Source of the DNA: Bacilli bacterium
GTDB lineage: Bacteria > Bacillota > Bacilli > Alicyclobacillales > SLC66
Length of the DNA: 32,997 bases
NCBI GenBank assembly: GCA_013044175.1
Contig: JABEUY010000050.1
Coordinates: 1 to 32,997, forward strand
Direction: 5' to 3'
The notes beneath the pieces are model-generated. The model was given only the letters and a program-made list of their open reading frames with translations, made no database searches and was not told where the DNA came from. The position numbers and the translations under genes are program-made. Of this stretch, positions 1-8,720 are shown piece after piece (positions within the stretch are counted from its first letter, which is position 1; every line of letters begins with the position of its first letter).

Positions 1-531
1 CATATGAAAAAAGATATTCCATGGCTTTTACAAGAATGTCAAGCTGTCCATCCTTACGTTACGTTCTCGTTACTTGAAAGTTTTGGTGTGGATGCTCATG
101 TCAAACAGGCACTTCTTGATCGTGTTCAGCCTTATAAGGATCAGACTGAGGCGATAATACTCGTTTGTCGAGGGAGTTCTGACGTCGCTGCTTATGAAAA
201 TGCTAGGACGATCGCAGCCGACCTTTGCGAAGCTTTGTCTGGCCGTTCTGTGACTGCTGCCTCCTTATATGGGGCAGGTACGAAACTCGATCAAGCGTTA
301 TCGACTTTGTATGAGCAAGGGTATCGAAAAATTACGATTCTTCCTTTGTTATTGTTTCATGGCTTGTTATTAAAGACGATCGCTGACATGGTCGCGAATT
401 TCCAAGAACGTGATCACGATGTCACTGTCGATATCACCGAATATCTCGGAGTTCATCCCGCTTTGCTCACGCAAAAGCGAGAACAGATTGTTCCTATGAT
501 GAGGAGGGATTTTCATGAAGTATGCCAATAA
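1..531 (+). CDS. sirB: Sirohydrochlorin chelatase (CbiX/SirB family), 5'-truncated by window edge
   Basis: Probably inserts Fe2+ (or Co2+) into sirohydrochlorin, the last step of siroheme synthesis for assimilatory sulfite reductase. An ATG lies at base 4, but the reading frame is open to the window edge. The first ~40 residues look like the end of a first CbiX repeat (the [15 protein letters not shown] stretch). A second repeat follows, starting at the VCRGSSD motif and ending near LGVHPALL. Family members such as B. subtilis YlnE are about 260 residues, whereas only ~175 are visible, so the first repeat probably begins upstream and the ATG is internal. The gene overlaps the start of cysK by 17 bases, which suggests translational coupling. 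In Bacillus the homologue ends a sulfate-assimilation operon, and the cysK neighbour fits. Metal specificity cannot be read from this fragment. Confidence 0.8.
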   Translation, partial: HMKKDIPWLLQECQAVHPYVTFSLLESFGVDAHVKQALLDRVQPYKDQTEAIILVCRGSSDVAAYENARTIAADLCEALSGRSVTAASLYGAGTKLDQALSTLYEQGYRKITILPLLLFHGLLLKTIADMVANFQERDHDVTVDITEYLGVHPALLTQKREQIVPMMRRDFHEVCQ

Positions 532-1447
532 CATTGCAGCGTTAATCGGTAACACACCGTTAGTTCGTTTACGTGAAATCAGTGATGAGACAGGTGCGCT
601 CGTCCTCGCGAAATTAGAAAGTTTTAATCCAAGTGGCAGTGTAAAATGCCGTCTCGGATTAGCGTTAATAGAAGCGGCCGAGGAAAAAGGTCTGATTAAA
701 GAAGATACTGTTTTGATTGAAGCGACGAGCGGTAATACTGGGATTGCGCTCGCGATGGTAGCTTCTGCAAAAGGGATTCCGCTCGTTTTAGTCATGCCCG
801 ATACGATGAGCATTGAACGTCGCCAAATTCTGCAAGCTTATGGAGCCTCCCTTGAATTGACACTGGGTGCCGAAGGGATGAAAGGCGCGATCAATCGAGC
901 GCAAGCGATGGTCGATGCTGACCCAAAATACTTGATGATGCGCCAATTTGAGAACGAAGCAAACCCTGCGATCCATCGTCGTACGACGGCAAATGAAATC
1001 TGGGAGGCAACAGACGGTCAGGTCGATATCCTCGTCGCAGGTGTTGGCACAGGTGGTACGATTACTGGCGTAGCCCAAGTACTGAAAGAAAAGAAACCTT
1101 CCTTTCAAGCGATTGCTGTTGAACCGACTTCTTCACCCGTCTTGTCCGGAGGTAAACCTGGTCCTCACAAAATTCAAGGGATTGGTGCAGGATTTGTGCC
1201 TGCTGTCCTTGACACAGCGAAAATCGATGATATCGTTCAAGTGGAGAACGATGAAGCTTTTGCCGGTGCGCGTTATCTTGCCAAACACGAAGGGATCCTT
1301 GTCGGGATCTCAGCAGGCGCTGCTTATCATGCCGCCCAAGTTGTTGCTCGCCGTCCAGAGAATAAAGGGAAGACGATCGTTGTCATCTTGCCCGATACTG
1401 GGGAACGGTACTTATCGACGCCACTTTTTCAAGTGACGCCAAACTGA
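515..1447 (+). CDS. cysK: Cysteine synthase A (O-acetylserine sulfhydrylase)
   Basis: PLP enzyme that converts O-acetylserine and sulfide to cysteine in the cytoplasm. It has 310 residues, the usual length. The PLP lysine is Lys44 in [11 protein letters not shown], the same SVKCR form as in E. coli CysK. The substrate loop TSGNTG is at 71-76, the phosphate-binding loop is GTGGTITGV (about 176-184), and the CysK-type [12 protein letters not shown] segment is present. There is no C-terminal CBS domain, so it is not a cystathionine beta-synthase of the long type. The start is set by GAGGAGGG at 501-508, six bases before the ATG. It overlaps the upstream chelatase gene and is followed by a strong terminator, so it closes that operon. 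Some Firmicute homologues (MccA) make cystathionine instead, but the sequence favours CysK. Confidence 0.93.
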   Translation: MKYANNIAALIGNTPLVRLREISDETGALVLAKLESFNPSGSVKCRLGLALIEAAEEKGLIKEDTVLIEATSGNTGIALAMVASAKGIPLVLVMPDTMSIERRQILQAYGASLELTLGAEGMKGAINRAQAMVDADPKYLMMRQFENEANPAIHRRTTANEIWEATDGQVDILVAGVGTGGTITGVAQVLKEKKPSFQAIAVEPTSSPVLSGGKPGPHKIQGIGAGFVPAVLDTAKIDDIVQVENDEAFAGARYLAKHEGILVGISAGAAYHAAQVVARRPENKGKTIVVILPDTGERYLSTPLFQVTPN

Positions 1448-1471
1448 TCGTACGAGAAAAAAAGTTTTGGC

Positions 1472-1528
1472 GCAGGGCGTATCTTCGCAACGGTAACAGT
1501 TGCGAACTAGGTATGCCCTGCTTTTTTT
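1472..1528 (+). terminator. Intrinsic terminator after cysK
   Basis: GCAGGGC (1472-1478) pairs with GCCCTGC (1515-1521). An inner perfect 8-bp arm, TTCGCAAC (1484-1491) with GTTGCGAA (1499-1506), closes the hairpin. Seven T residues follow directly. It separates the siroheme/cysK operon from metI. Confidence 0.88.
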
Positions 1529-1572
1529 GATCGAAACGGTGCGATTACCGTATAGAAAGGACAGAATGCAGC

Positions 1573-2721
1573 ATGCAAATCGAGACGCTTCTCGCGCAGA
1601 TGGGCAATCGTCGCGATGTGAAAACGGGCGCGGTTTCATTACCGATCTATCATTCGACTACGTTTTCCCATCCAAGCGTTGGAGAGAGTACGGGTTATGA
1701 TTACAGTAGGACGAAAAATCCGACACGCTTTGTTTTAGAAGAAGAATTCGCAAAATTAGAACAAGCACCTTACGGTATGGCTTTTGCTTCAGGTATGGCA
1801 GCAATTGATGCCGTCATCTCGTTATTCTCTGCGGGTGATCATATTATCACTTCGAAAGATCTTTATGGTGGAACCTATCGACTTTTCGAAACGATTGGGA
1901 AAAAAGCTGGTGTTACCGTATCGTATGTCGAAACGGGCGATGCTGATGAAGTTAAGGCAGCATTGATTCCACAGACGCGTGCGCTTTTTATTGAAACACC
2001 TTCAAATCCAACACTTCGTATTACGGATTTGCATGCGATGGTTAAGATCGCCAAGGAACATAATCTTTTGATGATTGTGGATAACACGTTTATGACGCCA
2101 TATTGTCAACAACCGCTCGCTCTCGGTGCGGACATTGTGGTTCATTCGGCGACAAAATACCTCGGTGGTCACAACGACGTGTTAGCAGGACTTGTCGCAA
2201 CACGCGATGAGGCGATCGCGAAAGAAATCTTAACCTACCAAAATACGATCGGTTCTGCATTAGGACCCCAAGATGCCTGGTTGCTCGTTCGAGGCATGAA
2301 AACGCTCGCGCTGCGTATGGCGCGACACGAAGAAAATGCGCTTTTGCTCGCGCAATGGTTAGAGCAACAAGAAGATGTCACGAAAGTCTACTATCCAGGT
2401 TTACCGAATCATCCGATGGCTGAAGTTCATCGTCGTCAGGCGAGTGGATTTGGTGGTATGATCGCTTTTGAGGTGCGTGATGAAGCGATGGTCGTACCTT
2501 TACTTAACAACGTATCGCTTTTTACCTACGCGGAGAGTTTGGGTTCCGTAGAATCATTGATCACGTATCCGGCTGGGCAGACGCACGCGGATATTCCCAA
2601 GGCGATTCGAGAATCGTACGGGGTCACCGATGGCTTGTTACGTGTGTCAGTCGGTATCGAGCATGCCGATGACCTGATTGCCGACCTAGCGCAAGCTTTT
2701 GCGCTTGTAAGACGCTTATGA
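1573..2721 (+). CDS. metI: Cystathionine gamma-synthase (MetI-type) of the Cys/Met PLP family
   Basis: Condenses an O-acylhomoserine with cysteine (or sulfide) on the way to methionine. It has 382 residues and belongs to the Cys/Met-metabolism PLP family. The Schiff-base lysine is Lys195 in VVHSATKYLGGHND. YSRTKNPTR (about 44-52) and ASGMAAI (72-78) are family phosphate and active-site segments. The N-terminus (ETLLAQMGNRRD...GESTGYDYSRTKNPTR) and the stretch near 320 (FTYAESLGSVESLITYPAGQTH) closely follow B. subtilis MetI, which separates it from MetC next door. The ATG is preceded by AGAAAGGA. It sits 34 bases before metC, so the two form an operon. I found no SAM (S-box) or T-box leader in the 125 bases upstream, which is unlike Bacillus metI. 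A lyase (MccB-like) role is the main alternative. Confidence 0.87.
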   Translation: MQIETLLAQMGNRRDVKTGAVSLPIYHSTTFSHPSVGESTGYDYSRTKNPTRFVLEEEFAKLEQAPYGMAFASGMAAIDAVISLFSAGDHIITSKDLYGGTYRLFETIGKKAGVTVSYVETGDADEVKAALIPQTRALFIETPSNPTLRITDLHAMVKIAKEHNLLMIVDNTFMTPYCQQPLALGADIVVHSATKYLGGHNDVLAGLVATRDEAIAKEILTYQNTIGSALGPQDAWLLVRGMKTLALRMARHEENALLLAQWLEQQEDVTKVYYPGLPNHPMAEVHRRQASGFGGMIAFEVRDEAMVVPLLNNVSLFTYAESLGSVESLITYPAGQTHADIPKAIRESYGVTDGLLRVSVGIEHADDLIADLAQAFALVRRL

Positions 2722-2755
2722 TGATCTTCAAAATATAGAATGAGGGGGATTCGCA

Positions 2756-3895
2756 TTGAAGTTTGAAACGATGGTATTGCATGCCGAGGGCTTGGTTGAT
2801 AAAGAAACGGGTGCTTCAAGTACACCTATCTATCAAGCTTCTACGTTTCATCAAGAGGATTTTGATCATCCTCCAACCTACGATTATTCTCGTTCAGGTA
2901 ATCCGACGCGCCACGTTCTCGAAAGTTTGATCGCACAAATGGAAGGCGGTAAAGCAGGATTCGCTTTTGCTTCTGGCATTGCCGCGATGACAGCAGTCAT
3001 TTTAACGTTACGTGCAGGCGATCATGTCGTCGCTTGTGAAGATATCTACGGCGGCACGTATCGAGCTTTGACGCGTGTATTTTCACGTCTAGGTATTGAA
3101 GCGACGTTTGTCGATGCGACCGATCTTGACCAAGTTGCCGCGGCGATCACAGATAAGACGAAAATGCTTTTGTTAGAAACGCCGTCCAACCCTACTTTGC
3201 GCATCCTCAATCTGACGGACCTCGCTACGTTGGCGAAAGATAAAAGTTTGATCACCGTTGTTGATAACACGTTTATGTCACCGTATTTGCAACGACCGCA
3301 TGATCTAGGTATCGATATTGTCGTGCATTCAGGTACGAAATTTCTCGGTGGCCATTCGGATGTGTTGGCAGGGTTAGTGACAGTCAAGGATGAACATCTC
3401 GCGAAAGAGGTTTATCTGATTCAAAATGGTTTTGGCGCTGTGCTAGCACCTTATGATTCCTGGTTATTACTTCGAGGGATCAAAACGTTATCGCTTCGGA
3501 TGAAACAATCGCAAGAAACTGCTCAAAAAATCGCTTTATTTCTTGCGAGTCATCAGCAGGTTCGTCAAGTGTATTACCCAGGTCTGCCTGATCACCCGGG
3601 CTTCGCGATCCATCGTGCGCAAGCGAAAGGCGCAGGGGCAGTTCTTTCCTTTGAGTTGGCTGATCAGGATGCTGTGAAAAAATTTCAGCAAAAGCTAGCA
3701 TATCCGCTCTATGCGGTAAGTCTTGGTGCCGTGGAATCGATCCTGTCGTATCCTTCAAGAATGTCACACGCTGCGATGCCTCGCGAGGAGAGGTTAAAGC
3801 GCGGTATTCGCGACGGATTATTGCGTCTATCGGTAGGACTAGAAGATGCTGATGACCTCTTAGGCGATATCGAGCAAGCTTTAGCTCAGCTTTAA
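2756..3895 (+). CDS. metC: Cystathionine beta-lyase (MetC-type)
   Basis: Cleaves cystathionine to homocysteine, pyruvate and ammonia, the step after MetI. It has 379 residues in the Cys/Met PLP family. The PLP lysine is Lys195 in VVHSGTKFLGGHSD. The N-terminus (FETMVLHAEGLVDKETGASS) and the motif YDYSRSGNPTR match B. subtilis MetC rather than MetI. It starts with TTG at 2756, supported by GAGGGGG at 2742-2748. It probably shares a transcript with metI because only 34 bases separate them. The two proteins are paralogues of similar length with the lysine at the same residue number, consistent with an old tandem duplication. A cystathionine gamma-lyase activity cannot be excluded from sequence. 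Confidence 0.85.
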   Translation: MKFETMVLHAEGLVDKETGASSTPIYQASTFHQEDFDHPPTYDYSRSGNPTRHVLESLIAQMEGGKAGFAFASGIAAMTAVILTLRAGDHVVACEDIYGGTYRALTRVFSRLGIEATFVDATDLDQVAAAITDKTKMLLLETPSNPTLRILNLTDLATLAKDKSLITVVDNTFMSPYLQRPHDLGIDIVVHSGTKFLGGHSDVLAGLVTVKDEHLAKEVYLIQNGFGAVLAPYDSWLLLRGIKTLSLRMKQSQETAQKIALFLASHQQVRQVYYPGLPDHPGFAIHRAQAKGAGAVLSFELADQDAVKKFQQKLAYPLYAVSLGAVESILSYPSRMSHAAMPREERLKRGIRDGLLRLSVGLEDADDLLGDIEQALAQL

Positions 3896-3923
3896 ATTCC
3901 TAGGATTGTTTTCTTTTAATCTA

Positions 3924-3951
3924 TTGACAAGGCAAGGATAAGATCGATAAG
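3924..3951 (+). promoter_or_regulatory. Candidate SigA promoter for the SGNH esterase gene
   Basis: A perfect TTGACA at 3924-3929 is followed after 16 bases by GATAAG (3946-3951), a weak -10. It lies between metC and the esterase gene, about 60 bases before the chosen start. No hairpin terminator is visible after metC, so readthrough may also occur. Confidence 0.5.
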
Positions 3952-4008
3952 GTAGTAGTGGTGCGTATAAAAAGGCTTGATTCTTCGAGTCTTTGGGGGA
4001 GGAACTTT

Positions 4009-5694
4009 ATGAAGATCAACGGGGTCTTACGACAAAGCGCTACGATTTTTGCCGCAGCTTTGTTGAGTGTAACAGCAGGCACAACGGCATTTGCCGCAAC
4101 GACGACGCAACCGTCGTTAGTCAGTCTCGGCGATTCGATTACATTTGGCTATAACTTAACACCAGGCAATCTTAAACCATCGACCAAAGCTTTTCCTTAT
4201 CTGATCGGTCAAGCGCTTCACGCGTCCGTAACCGATCTTGGCGTCCCGGGAGCAACATCAAGCGATCTGTTGACACAACTCGCAACGAGTACCGTCAAAA
4301 CGGATCTTGCATCAGCCTCGTATGTCACAATCGATATCGGCAGCAATGATATCTTACAACCAGCGCTCATAGATGGTTTGATTTCGCCGCTCAATCCATC
4401 GCCAACCTTGACACCGCAAGAACAAACGCAGTTTTTGTTCGCAGAAGCGAAGTTTGCTACTAATCTCAGTTCGATTCTGTCGCAAGTCAAAGCGGATGCA
4501 CCGAAGGCGAAGATCGTTCTTTATAACATTTATAACCCGATTCCCTCACAATATGCACAGATGAGACAAGTGTCGGATCAATTGATTCAAGTGGAAAATG
4601 CAGCGATCATCACTGAAGCGGGCATCGCAAATGTTCCCGTGGTTAATGCGTATCAGGCATTCAACGGAAAGACGTCAACGTATGTCTTGCCCAATGATGT
4701 TCATCCGACCGTTCTTGGACAAAAGGCGCTTGCCACGATCGGACTTAATGCGTTTCAAGGCAGTGGATCGCCCGCACCGACAACGGGTTCGACAGGGAAT
4801 ACAGGTTCGGGTACGTCAACTGGTAATCCATCAGTGAGCCAAACTGCGACCCTTGCTGCAGGTCTAAAGGCTATCGCCGCTTGGCCCATCGCACCCGCTT
4901 ATAAGACAGCCATGGCGAATGCCTATAAGCAGTCTGTCATCGCACCGTATCTTCAAGAAACGATGAACGAAAACATCTTGGTGGCACCAGTATTTGCAAG
5001 CAATCCGCTCGTCGCGCCATTGCTCAAAAGCATCGTACCGATGATGACCAATCACACGACGATGAGCATGAAATTGATGGAAGAGCAACAAGCAGGTCAT
5101 GCGGTAGCAAGCAATACGATCATCACGCATACCGGTCAACAAGCCAATAAAGTGATGGAATATATCGACGGCTCGAAGGTCTATGTAAACCAAGGAAGCG
5201 GATGGCAGTTGATTTCAAATTCGAGTCAAGTCAAAGGCATTGAAAACGCGGTATCTTCTTCATCGACCCAAATGGGGCTTGTCGGTTTGCAACAAGTTAC
5301 CGTTACGCCAAGTGGAAATGGTTTTGTACTAAAAGGCTCGTATGGGGTTGCACAAAGTGGCCCGTTTGTTGAAAAAATCTTTTCCTCTTTGCTGGGCAAT
5401 TCAACACAACTTACGGCGTCACAATTAGCTCAAGTTGGGAAATCAGTAAAAGTCGATGTGACCTTGACCGTGGTTAAGAAGAATGGCAGCTACCAATTTT
5501 CGATGCAACAGACAAAGTTGCAATTTGCGATGCCAGCGAGCATGCTTCCTTCGGTTGAAGCACAAATCGCAAAAATGGTGCCTGCACTTTCAAAAGTCTG
5601 GCAAGGTTATCGTGTAACGAATCAAATCCAAACAAGTTTTGCTTTTAATCCTATCCATGTCGTCACTCCTTCAGGACTTCCGTCGATCGGATAA
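4009..5694 (+). CDS. Secreted SGNH/GDSL hydrolase with a C-terminal lipoprotein-like (DUF6612/LolA-like) domain
   Basis: Probable extracellular esterase or lipase of 561 residues. The start at 4009 is chosen because a GGGGGAGGA site precedes it and because it gives a clean signal peptide (MKIN..., hydrophobic core, TTAFA, cleavage near residue 29). Residues ~34-250 form an SGNH hydrolase: nucleophile Ser43 in SLGDSITFGYN, block III DIGSND with Asn113, and Asp230/His232 in NDVHPT. Residues ~251-280 are a Gly/Ser/Thr/Pro linker. Residues ~290-561 resemble the secreted DUF6612/LolA-like lipoprotein fold (THTGQQANKVMEYIDGSKVYV, a late beta-rich part); this assignment is by pattern only. No lipobox or cell-wall anchor is visible, so the product may be released. 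The gene has its own candidate promoter and a strong terminator and appears monocistronic. The substrate is unknown. Confidence 0.82.
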   Translation: MKINGVLRQSATIFAAALLSVTAGTTAFAATTTQPSLVSLGDSITFGYNLTPGNLKPSTKAFPYLIGQALHASVTDLGVPGATSSDLLTQLATSTVKTDLASASYVTIDIGSNDILQPALIDGLISPLNPSPTLTPQEQTQFLFAEAKFATNLSSILSQVKADAPKAKIVLYNIYNPIPSQYAQMRQVSDQLIQVENAAIITEAGIANVPVVNAYQAFNGKTSTYVLPNDVHPTVLGQKALATIGLNAFQGSGSPAPTTGSTGNTGSGTSTGNPSVSQTATLAAGLKAIAAWPIAPAYKTAMANAYKQSVIAPYLQETMNENILVAPVFASNPLVAPLLKSIVPMMTNHTTMSMKLMEEQQAGHAVASNTIITHTGQQANKVMEYIDGSKVYVNQGSGWQLISNSSQVKGIENAVSSSSTQMGLVGLQQVTVTPSGNGFVLKGSYGVAQSGPFVEKIFSSLLGNSTQLTASQLAQVGKSVKVDVTLTVVKKNGSYQFSMQQTKLQFAMPASMLPSVEAQIAKMVPALSKVWQGYRVTNQIQTSFAFNPIHVVTPSGLPSIG

Positions 5695-5710
5695 TCCTTG
5701 CATTACAAGT

Positions 5711-5750
5711 AAAAACCCCCGCTACGCCGATCAGCGTAGCGGGGGTTTTG
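5711..5750. terminator. Bidirectional terminator between the esterase gene and acsA
   Basis: The arms are AAAACCCCCGCTACGC (5712-5727) and its exact complement (5734-5749), with a 6-base loop. A-run and T-run flank the GC-rich stem on both strands, so it can end both convergent transcripts. Confidence 0.92.
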
Positions 5751-5757
5751 CTCTATC

Positions 5758-7710
5758 TTAGGATTCTTTTTCTTGATATTGTTGTTTTAACGATTCGACA
5801 ACAGACGGATCAGCCAGCGTCGTCGTATCACCAAGTGCGCGACCTTCAGCGATATCGCGAAGGAGGCGACGCATGATTTTAGCGCTACGCGTTTTGGGTA
5901 ATTCTGCGGTGAAGTAAATTTCTTCAGGGCGAGCCATCGCACCGATTTTGGTGGAGACAAATTGCTTAAGTTCCTTTACGAGTTCATCAGAACTAGCGAT
6001 GCCTTCACGTAAGGTGACGAAAGCAGCAATCGCTTGACCTTTTACATCATGACTGCGACCGATGACAGCAGCTTCGGCGACGGATTCATGTTCGACGAGA
6101 GCGCTTTCCACTTCCATCGTGCCGATGCGGTGACCCGATACATTGATCACATCATCGATCCTACCTAGAATCCAGATATAGTTATCTTCATCGAGGTGAG
6201 CACCATCGCCAGGGAGATAGATCCCTTCAAACTTACCAAAGTAGGTTTTCTTGAAACGTTCGTCATCGCCCCAAATGGTACGTAGCATGGATGGCCAAGG
6301 TTTCGTAATGACGAGGTAGCCACCATTACCAGGGCCGACAGAAACACCGTTTTCATCCACGACATCGACACTGATTCCAGGTACAGGACGTGTAGCAGAT
6401 CCGGGTTTGGTGGTCATCAGCCCAGGGAGAGGGGCAATCATGGCACATCCTGTTTCTGTCTGCCACCACGTGTCGACAATCGGGCAATGTTCTTTACCGA
6501 TATGCACGTGATACCACATCCATGCTTCTGGATTGATCGGTTCACCAACGCTCCCTAACAGGCGCAATGTACTGACATCATGCTGATCGATGTAAGAAGG
6601 TCCCCATTTCATAAAGGTACGAATCGAGGTTGGTGCCGTATAAAGAATAGTAACCGCATATTTTTCGATGATGGCAAAAAGACGATCCCGATCAGGGAAA
6701 TCAGGAGCACCTTCATACATCACGGTCGTTGCACCGGCAGACAATGGACCATAAACGATATACGTATGACCAGTCACCCATCCAATATCTGCTGTGCAAA
6801 AATAAACGTCGCTGTCTTTGATGTCAAAGACGGAACGCATCGAAGTATTGGCACCAACGAGGTAACCGCCTGTCGTGTGCACGATTCCTTTCGGTTTACC
6901 TGTCGTACCTGATGTGTAAAGGATGTATAAAATGTCTTCCGCATTCATCGGTTCTGCAGGAAAAGGGGTGGTTGGTGTCTTCGCCATCAAGTCATGCCAT
7001 GAAACATCCTTTTCATGCCAAGTTGTATTTGCTTTTTCGCCAACGCGCGTAACGACTAAGACGTGTTCGACGTTCGTTCCTTCAACAGCTTCATCAGCAT
7101 TTTGTTTCAGCGGTACGATATTGCCTCGACGATAGCCAGCATCGGCTGTGATCAAAAGTTTAGCATCAGCGTCGAGGATACGGTCTTTTAAGGAAGTTGA
7201 AGCAAAACCGGCGAAAACAATCGTATGGATAGCTCCGATTTTCGCGCATGCCAGCATGGCGATGGGCAATTCTGGAATCATCGGCAAATAAATAGCCACG
7301 CGATCGCCTTTGCCAACGCCAAGGCTTTTTAACATATGCGCAGCGCGGTCAACTTCGCGACCAAGCATATCATAGGTTAAGACACGGCTATCCCCAGGTT
7401 CACCTTCCCAGATAATCGCAGCTTTATTTTTGCGAATACCCTCGCGGTGGCGATCGACGGCATTGTACGTCGCGTTAAGCGTACCGTCGGAAAACCATTT
7501 TGCATGGGGAGGGTTCCATTCGAGTGTTTTTGTGAATTTTGTGAACCAGGTAAGATTTTCTGCTTGTGCAGCCCAGTAAGCTTCTGGGTCATTCGCGGCC
7601 TGCTCATAAATAGCAGGATCAGCAAAATTGGCTTGATTTTTGAAGGCTTGTGAGGGCATGAAAGTTCGGGTTTCTTTTAATAATGTGTCCAAACGGTCTG
7701 CTTCAGTCAC
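5758..7710 (-). CDS. acsA: Acetyl-CoA synthetase (AMP-forming)
   Basis: Activates acetate with ATP and CoA to acetyl-CoA through acetyl-AMP. It has 650 residues, the standard length. It begins with an ACAS_N-like segment. The AMP-binding P-loop [11 protein letters not shown] is at 265-275, and TWWQTETG carries the Trp typical of acetate rather than larger acyl pockets. The hinge/C-domain motif is [15 protein letters not shown]. The catalytic lysine is about Lys611 in [11 protein letters not shown]. The usual PKTRSGK has Ala for Gly here. The start is a GTG with GGAGG 8-9 bases upstream. The gene faces the esterase gene across a shared terminator. Its leader carries a cre-like site, as expected for acetate utilisation under CcpA. 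A Pat-like acetyltransferase encoded ~6.5 kb away could control Lys611. Confidence 0.96.
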   Translation of the reverse strand: MTEADRLDTLLKETRTFMPSQAFKNQANFADPAIYEQAANDPEAYWAAQAENLTWFTKFTKTLEWNPPHAKWFSDGTLNATYNAVDRHREGIRKNKAAIIWEGEPGDSRVLTYDMLGREVDRAAHMLKSLGVGKGDRVAIYLPMIPELPIAMLACAKIGAIHTIVFAGFASTSLKDRILDADAKLLITADAGYRRGNIVPLKQNADEAVEGTNVEHVLVVTRVGEKANTTWHEKDVSWHDLMAKTPTTPFPAEPMNAEDILYILYTSGTTGKPKGIVHTTGGYLVGANTSMRSVFDIKDSDVYFCTADIGWVTGHTYIVYGPLSAGATTVMYEGAPDFPDRDRLFAIIEKYAVTILYTAPTSIRTFMKWGPSYIDQHDVSTLRLLGSVGEPINPEAWMWYHVHIGKEHCPIVDTWWQTETGCAMIAPLPGLMTTKPGSATRPVPGISVDVVDENGVSVGPGNGGYLVITKPWPSMLRTIWGDDERFKKTYFGKFEGIYLPGDGAHLDEDNYIWILGRIDDVINVSGHRIGTMEVESALVEHESVAEAAVIGRSHDVKGQAIAAFVTLREGIASSDELVKELKQFVSTKIGAMARPEEIYFTAELPKTRSAKIMRRLLRDIAEGRALGDTTTLADPSVVESLKQQYQEKES

Positions 7711-7731
7711 GGTATGACCTCCGATCTATAT

Positions 7732-7746
7732 TTGAAAGCGTTTACT
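7732..7746 (-). promoter_or_regulatory. CcpA cre-like site in the acsA leader
   Basis: TTGAAAGCGTTTACT matches the cre consensus WTGAAARCGYTTTCW at all but one position and is nearly symmetric about the central CG. It lies ~22 bases upstream of the acsA GTG and downstream of the predicted -10, where CcpA would act as a roadblock. B. subtilis acsA is known to be catabolite-repressed. Confidence 0.72.
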
Positions 7747-7770
7747 GCAAGAATAATAAGATCTCCCCGA

Positions 7771-7799
7771 ATTATAGCACAAATCTACCGGTGTGCATG
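7771..7799 (-). promoter_or_regulatory. Extended -10 promoter for acsA
   Basis: Read on the minus strand, TGCTATAAT gives a perfect TATAAT (7771-7776) with an extended TGn element. The -35 position (near 7794-7799) is poor, which an extended -10 can tolerate. The predicted transcript start is near 7764, leaving the cre site inside the leader. Confidence 0.55.
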
Positions 7800-7933
7800 A
7801 TGTGAGTTGTCTATTTAGACTATAAATTCCACGAAAAAAGGTCTTTAATAACTGTGATAAGTTGATGATAATGACAATTTTTAAATTTTAGTTTCGATTT
7901 TCACATGGATATGAAAGGGATTGTGATGAATTG

Positions 7934-7967
7934 AAAAGCCACCCGCCATAAGGAAAAGGCAGGTGGC
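7934..7967 (-). terminator. Terminator after the ykhA-type thioesterase gene
   Basis: On the minus strand GCCACCTGCC pairs with GGCGGGTGGC (one mismatch, 10-base loop; 7938-7967). A short TTTT run follows at 7934-7937. It ends just beyond the thioesterase stop codon and separates it from the acsA promoter. Confidence 0.72.
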
Positions 7968-7974
7968 AGAAGAG

Positions 7975-8499
7975 CTAGTTCTCCCAATGTCGCTTGCTTC
8001 CAATGGTCGAGATCAACAGTTCTTGTTGTTTGCGACGTTCACGTCGAGCTGCCATGCGTTGTTCAGCAGACTCAAAAAGCATGATCTCCTGTGGTGTTTC
8101 AGGGACGATGCTGGGTACTGGTGTCGGTTTTCCGTTTTCGTCCAAGGCGACGAAAGTTAAAAAAGCGATGGTACAAATTGAACGATCGCCGGTAAGTAGG
8201 TCTTCGGTTGTCACTTTCACGAATACTTCCATCGAAGTTCTTCCTGCCCAGGTGACAAAAGATTCGACACAAACGGAATTTCCTTGGGTAATCGGATGGA
8301 GAAAGTCAACCGAGTCCGTTGATGCAGTAACCACAGGATGTCGAGCATGACGAGTCGCAGAGATTGTGGCGACATCGTCAATGTACGCCATGAGCTTGCC
8401 ACCGAACATCGTGCCATGATGGTTGGTATCTGGCGGTAAGACAAGACTGATTTTTGTCGCCCTTGATTCTCGTGGATGCTTGCTTGCCAAATTGTTCAA
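7975..8499 (-). CDS. ykhA: Acyl-CoA thioesterase, hotdog fold (YkhA-like)
   Basis: Hydrolyses acyl-CoA to free acid and CoA in the cytoplasm. It is about 174 residues, one hotdog domain with a helical Arg/Lys-rich tail (RMAARRERRKQQ). The family motif PPDTNHHGTMFGGKLMAYID carries the hotdog active-site Asn/His/Gly-Gly positions and is typical of the YkhA/YciA/BACH group. A longer reading frame begins with GTG at 8508. I prefer TTG at 8499 because GAGGTG lies six bases before it, whereas nothing useful precedes the GTG. The gene is monocistronic and is oriented like acsA, but a terminator and the acsA promoter separate them. The preferred acyl chain length cannot be told from sequence. Confidence 0.88.
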   Translation of the reverse strand: MNNLASKHPRESRATKISLVLPPDTNHHGTMFGGKLMAYIDDVATISATRHARHPVVTASTDSVDFLHPITQGNSVCVESFVTWAGRTSMEVFVKVTTEDLLTGDRSICTIAFLTFVALDENGKPTPVPSIVPETPQEIMLFESAEQRMAARRERRKQQELLISTIGSKRHWEN

Positions 8500-8614
8500 C
8501 AGAATCACCTCATAGGATTATCATCATCGTTACAGGAAAGCAGCCTTGTTAGGACAGTTTCAATTAAACTGTGTTAAAGCAGAAAGCTAAACACATTTTT
8601 TGAAAAGAAAATTC

Positions 8615-8632
8615 ACGGTGTCAAAACGGTGT
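8615..8632. repeat. Tandem direct repeat ACGGTGT with 11-base period
   Basis: ACGGTGT occurs at 8615-8621 and 8626-8632 with a CAAA spacer, i.e. one helical turn apart. This spacing is common for response-regulator half-sites. The regulator is unknown. Confidence 0.4.
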
Positions 8633-8662
8633 AATTCTATCTGTAGTATAGCAAATTTATAA

Positions 8663-8720
8663 TCTGTTATATATAATTCATCGCTGTAATTTAAGCAAAT
8701 ATCAATTTATATATAACAGA
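8663..8720. repeat. Perfect 14-bp inverted repeat with a 30-base spacer
   Basis: TCTGTTATATATAA at 8663-8676 is matched exactly by its reverse complement at 8707-8720. No T-run follows and the arms are AT-rich, so it is not a terminator. It could be an operator pair, a cruciform, or the remnant of a small mobile element. Confidence 0.6.

Noticed and set aside
370-813. Minus-strand open frame of 147 codons
   Set aside because: Antisense to sirB and cysK, which are both well supported.
3896-3923. Terminator after metC
   Set aside because: Only a short imperfect palindrome around CCTAGG is present, with no stable stem before the T-rich stretch.
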